Below, piece by piece: positions 61,523 through 64,000 of a DNA stretch of 64,000 nucleotides. The notes under the pieces were generated by a model that made no database searches, had not been told where the DNA came from, and was given only the letters and a program-made list of their open reading frames with translations. The position numbers and the translations under genes were made by a program. Source of the stretch: Hydractinia symbiolongicarpus (Eukaryota; Cnidaria; Hydrozoa; Anthoathecata; Hydractiniidae). Where the stretch lies: the NCBI RefSeq assembly GCF_029227915.1, contig NC_079876.1, forward strand, positions 8,372,001 to 8,436,000. The letters are read 5' to 3'. Within the stretch, counting starts at the first letter, position 1; each line of letters starts with the position of its first letter.

Positions 61523-63144
61523 TCCTTTGGGAAATGAGTTTACTCACTGGGTACTTCCTTTGTATACTTTTGACTATACGGGCCGAGTCCGGGATTTACG
61601 GGAAGTCGCGGGTTTTCGTTTGCCGGCGATTAAACTTCTTTTATTCAGCGTCTCATCAAAAATGAAAATATTTTTAAATACTACAAGTCTCATGGGCTTT
61701 AGTGGTGAAATAATAATTTAAAAAATCGTTCGGGAAATGAGTTTACACCCTGGGTACTTTCTTTGTATACTTTTGACTATACGGGCCGTGTCCGGGATTT
61801 ACGGGAAATCGCAGGTTTTCGTTTGCCGGCCATTAAACTTCTTTTATTCAGCGTCTCATCAAAAATGAAAATATTTTTAAATACTACAAGTCTCATGGGC
61901 TTTAGTGGTGAAATAATAATTTAAAAAATCGCTCGGGAAATGAGTTTACACCCTGGGTACTTTCTTTGTATACTTTTGACTATATGGGCCGAGTCCGGGA
62001 TTTACGGGAAATCGCAGGTTTTCGTTTGCCGGCGATTAAACTTCTTTTATTCAGCGTCTCATCAAAAATGAAATCATTTTTGAAAACTACAAGTCTCATG
62101 CGATTTAGTGGTGAAAAAATAATTTAAAAAGTCGTTCGGGAAATGAGTTTACTCACTGGGTACTTCCTTTGTATACTTTTGACTATACGGGCCGAGTCCG
62201 GGATTTACGGGAAGTCGCGGGTTTTCGTTTGCCGGCGATTAAACAACTTTCATTAAGCGTCTCATCAAAAATGAAAACATTTCTGAAAACTACAAATCTC
62301 ATGCGTTTTAGTGGTGAAAATTAATTTAAATTATCCTTTGGGAAATGAGTTTACTCACTGGGTACTTCCTTTGTATACTTTTGACTATACGGGCCGAGTC
62401 CGGGATTTACGGGAAGTCGCGGGTTTTCGTTTGCCGGCGATTAAACTTCTTTTATTCAGCGTCTCATCAAAAATGAAAATATTTTTAAATACTACAAGTC
62501 TCATGGGCTTTAGTGGTGAAATAATAATTTAAAAAATCGTTCGGGAAATGAGTTTACACCCTGGGTACTTTCTTTGTATACTTTTGACTATACGGGCCGT
62601 GTCCGGGATTTACGGGAAATCGCAGGTTTTCGTTTGCCGGCCATTAAACTTCTTTTATTCAGCGTCTCATCAAAAATGAAAATATTTTTAAATACTACAA
62701 GTCTCATGGGCTTTAGTGGTGAAATAATAATTTAAAAAATCGCTCGGGAAATGAGTTTACACCCTGGGTACTTTCTTTGTATACTTTTGACTATATGGGC
62801 CGAGTCCGGGATTTACGGGAAATCGCAGGTTTTCGTTTGCCGGCGATTAAACTTCTTTTATTCAGCGTCTCATCAAAAATGAAATCATTTTTGAAAACTA
62901 CAAGTCTCATGCGATTTAGTGGTGAAAAAATAATTTAAAAAGTCGTTCGGGAAATGAGTTTACTCACTGGGTACTTCCTTTGTATACTTTTGACTATACG
63001 GGCCGAGTCCGGGATTTACGGGAAGTCGCGGGTTTTCGTTTGCCGGCGATTAAACAACTTTCATTAAGCGTCTCATCAAAAATGAAAACATTTCTGAAAA
63101 CTACAAATCTCATGCGTTTTAGTGGTGAAAATTAATTTAAATTA
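61523..63144 (+). repeat. 811-bp repeat units 3 and 4 (A B C D twice)
   Basis: Units start at 61523 and 62334. By eye they are indistinguishable, the most homogeneous stretch in the window. Confidence 0.9.
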
Positions 63145-63955
63145 TCCTTTGGGAAATGAGTTTACTCACTGGGTACTTCCTTTGTATACTTTTGACTATA
63201 CGGGCCGAGTCCGGGATTTACGGGAAGTCGCGGGTTTTCGTTTGCCGGCGATTAAACTTCTTTTATTCAGCGTCTCATCAAAAATGAAAATATTTTTAAA
63301 TACTACAAGTCTCATGGGCTTTAGTGGTGAAATAATAATTTAAAAAATCGTTCGGGAAATGAGTTTACACCCTGGGTACTTTCTTTGTATACTTTTGACT
63401 ATACGGGCCGTGTCCGGGATTTACGGGAAATCGCAGGTTTTCGTTTGCCGGCCATTAAACTTCTTTTATTCAGCGTCTCATCAAAAATGAAAATATTTTT
63501 AAATACTACAAGTCTCATGGGCTTTAGTGGTGAAATAATAATTTAAAAAATCGCTCGGGAAATGAGTTTACACCCTGGGTACTTTCTTTGTATACTTTTG
63601 ACTATATGGGCCGAGTCCGGGATTTACGGGAAATCGCAGGTTTTCGTTTGCCGGCGATTAAACTTCTTTTATTCAGCGTCTCATCAAAAATGAAATCATT
63701 TTTGAAAACTACAAGTCTCATGCGATTTAGTGGTGAAATAATAATTTAAAAAGTCGTTCGGGAAATGAGTTTACTCACTGGGTACTTTCTTTGTATACAT
63801 TCGAGTATACTGGCCAAGCCCGGGATTTACGGGAAATCGCGGGTTTTCGTTTGCCGGCGATTAAACAACTTTCATTAAGCGTCTCATCGAAAATGAAAAC
63901 ATTTCTGAAAACTACAAGTCTCATGCGTTTTAGTGGTGAAAATTAATTTAAAAAA
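63145..63955 (+). repeat. 811-bp repeat unit 5 (A B C and a different last monomer)
   Basis: A, B and C match earlier units. The end of C has GAAATAATAATTT instead of GAAAAAATAATTT. The fourth monomer keeps AAAGTCGTTCGGG and CTCACTGGG at its start but continues with ACATTCGAGTATACTGGCC and CCAAGCCCGGG, so it is a chimera of D with a CCAAGCCC-type monomer. This marks the right edge of the 811-bp block. Confidence 0.86.
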
Positions 63956-64000
63956 TCGTTCGGGAAATGAGTTTACTCCCTGGGTACTTTCTTTGTATAC
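63956..64000 (+). repeat. Partial monomer at the right window edge
   Basis: The first 45 bp of a CTCCCTGGG monomer, cut after GTATAC. The array continues beyond the window. Confidence 0.95.

Larger units (their letters stand above)
1..64000 (+). repeat. 203-bp tandem satellite array filling the whole window
   Basis: Landmarks such as TCGTTCGGGAAATGAG, TTTGTATACTTTTGAC, TTTGCCGGCGATTAAAC and GCGTCTCATCAAAAATG recur about every 203 bp from the first to the last base, always in the same orientation. I saw no inverted monomer, insertion or unique spacer. About 315 copies fit. Most differences between monomers are substitutions; lengths of 202-204 bp are common, and the clear exceptions are six 172-bp monomers and one of 125 bp. 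The length suits one nucleosome plus linker, as in many eukaryotic centromeric and heterochromatic satellites; that role is inferred. Open frames of 60-120 codons exist in many monomers but are not genes: 203 is not a multiple of three, most have no ATG at their start, and they end at the monomer-boundary TAA or at the TGA in AAAAATGA. The family name and host are not recognised. Confidence 0.98.

Noticed and set aside
1-64000. CRISPR array (regular repeats)
   Set aside because: There are no short direct repeats separated by unique spacers. The whole 203-bp unit is repeated and all parts are related.
1-64000. Retroelement, rolling-circle element or other transposon origin
   Set aside because: No terminal repeats, polyA or target-site duplications bracket any segment, and no transposase or reverse-transcriptase reading frame is present.
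1-64000. tRNA, rRNA, small RNA or promoter sequences
   Set aside because: No cloverleaf, A/B box, conserved rRNA block or unique upstream region was seen. Satellite transcription is possible but cannot be inferred from sequence alone.

Overview
The whole 64-kb window is one uninterrupted, head-to-tail satellite DNA array on a single strand. It holds roughly 315 copies of a monomer whose modal length is 203 bp. I found no protein-coding gene, RNA gene, transposon, simple-repeat tract or unique sequence anywhere. The array continues beyond both window edges. In every entry, monomer position 1 is the T of the landmark TCGTTCGGGAAATGAG. The first complete monomer starts at 139 and the last, cut by the edge, at 63956. 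A representative monomer (20436-20638) has an AT-rich start, GTATAC at about 40, a GC-rich core at about 51-110 with regularly spaced GGG runs and GCCGGC, then an AT-rich right part with a dyad-symmetric A/T element at about 134-158 and a terminal A/T block.

Such an array indicates a eukaryotic chromosome, probably centromeric, pericentromeric or other heterochromatin. The species cannot be named from the sequence. By hand count the monomer is about 38% GC with about 13 CpG per 203 bp, about 1.8 times expectation. That argues against a heavily CpG-methylated host lineage such as a vertebrate, or against germline methylation of this locus.

The array is a patchwork of local higher-order repeats (HORs). 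They are: a 5-mer of 1014 bp (1154-3.8 kb); a 5-mer of 1015 bp (3791-6.0 kb); a landmark monomer recurring at 2638, 2436, 1421 and 1219 bp (6836-15.5 kb); a roughly 20-mer block shifted by 3980 bp (20.6-27.5 kb); a 7-mer of 1420 bp (25.7-28.4 kb); a 5-mer of 984 bp ending in a 172-bp deletion monomer (32323-37674); a 7-mer of 1416 bp (39263-44.0 kb); a 16-mer block shifted by 3240 bp (46.1-51.6 kb); a 7-mer of 1418 bp (50573-53.0 kb); a 6-mer of 1218 bp (53814-56249); a dimer of 406 bp (56453-57670); and a 4-mer of 811 bp (60104-63955). More heterogeneous monomers lie between these blocks.

The most informative observations are chimeric monomers that place individual out-of-register exchanges within a few to a few tens of base pairs. 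Also notable are a recurrent three-monomer (607-608 bp) duplication step, variant classes that each keep some dyad symmetry at the same A/T element, and a phased GGG-run core resembling a long-loop G-quadruplex motif. I do not see a new gene system. Exact copy numbers could also be affected by assembly error in such a repetitive region.
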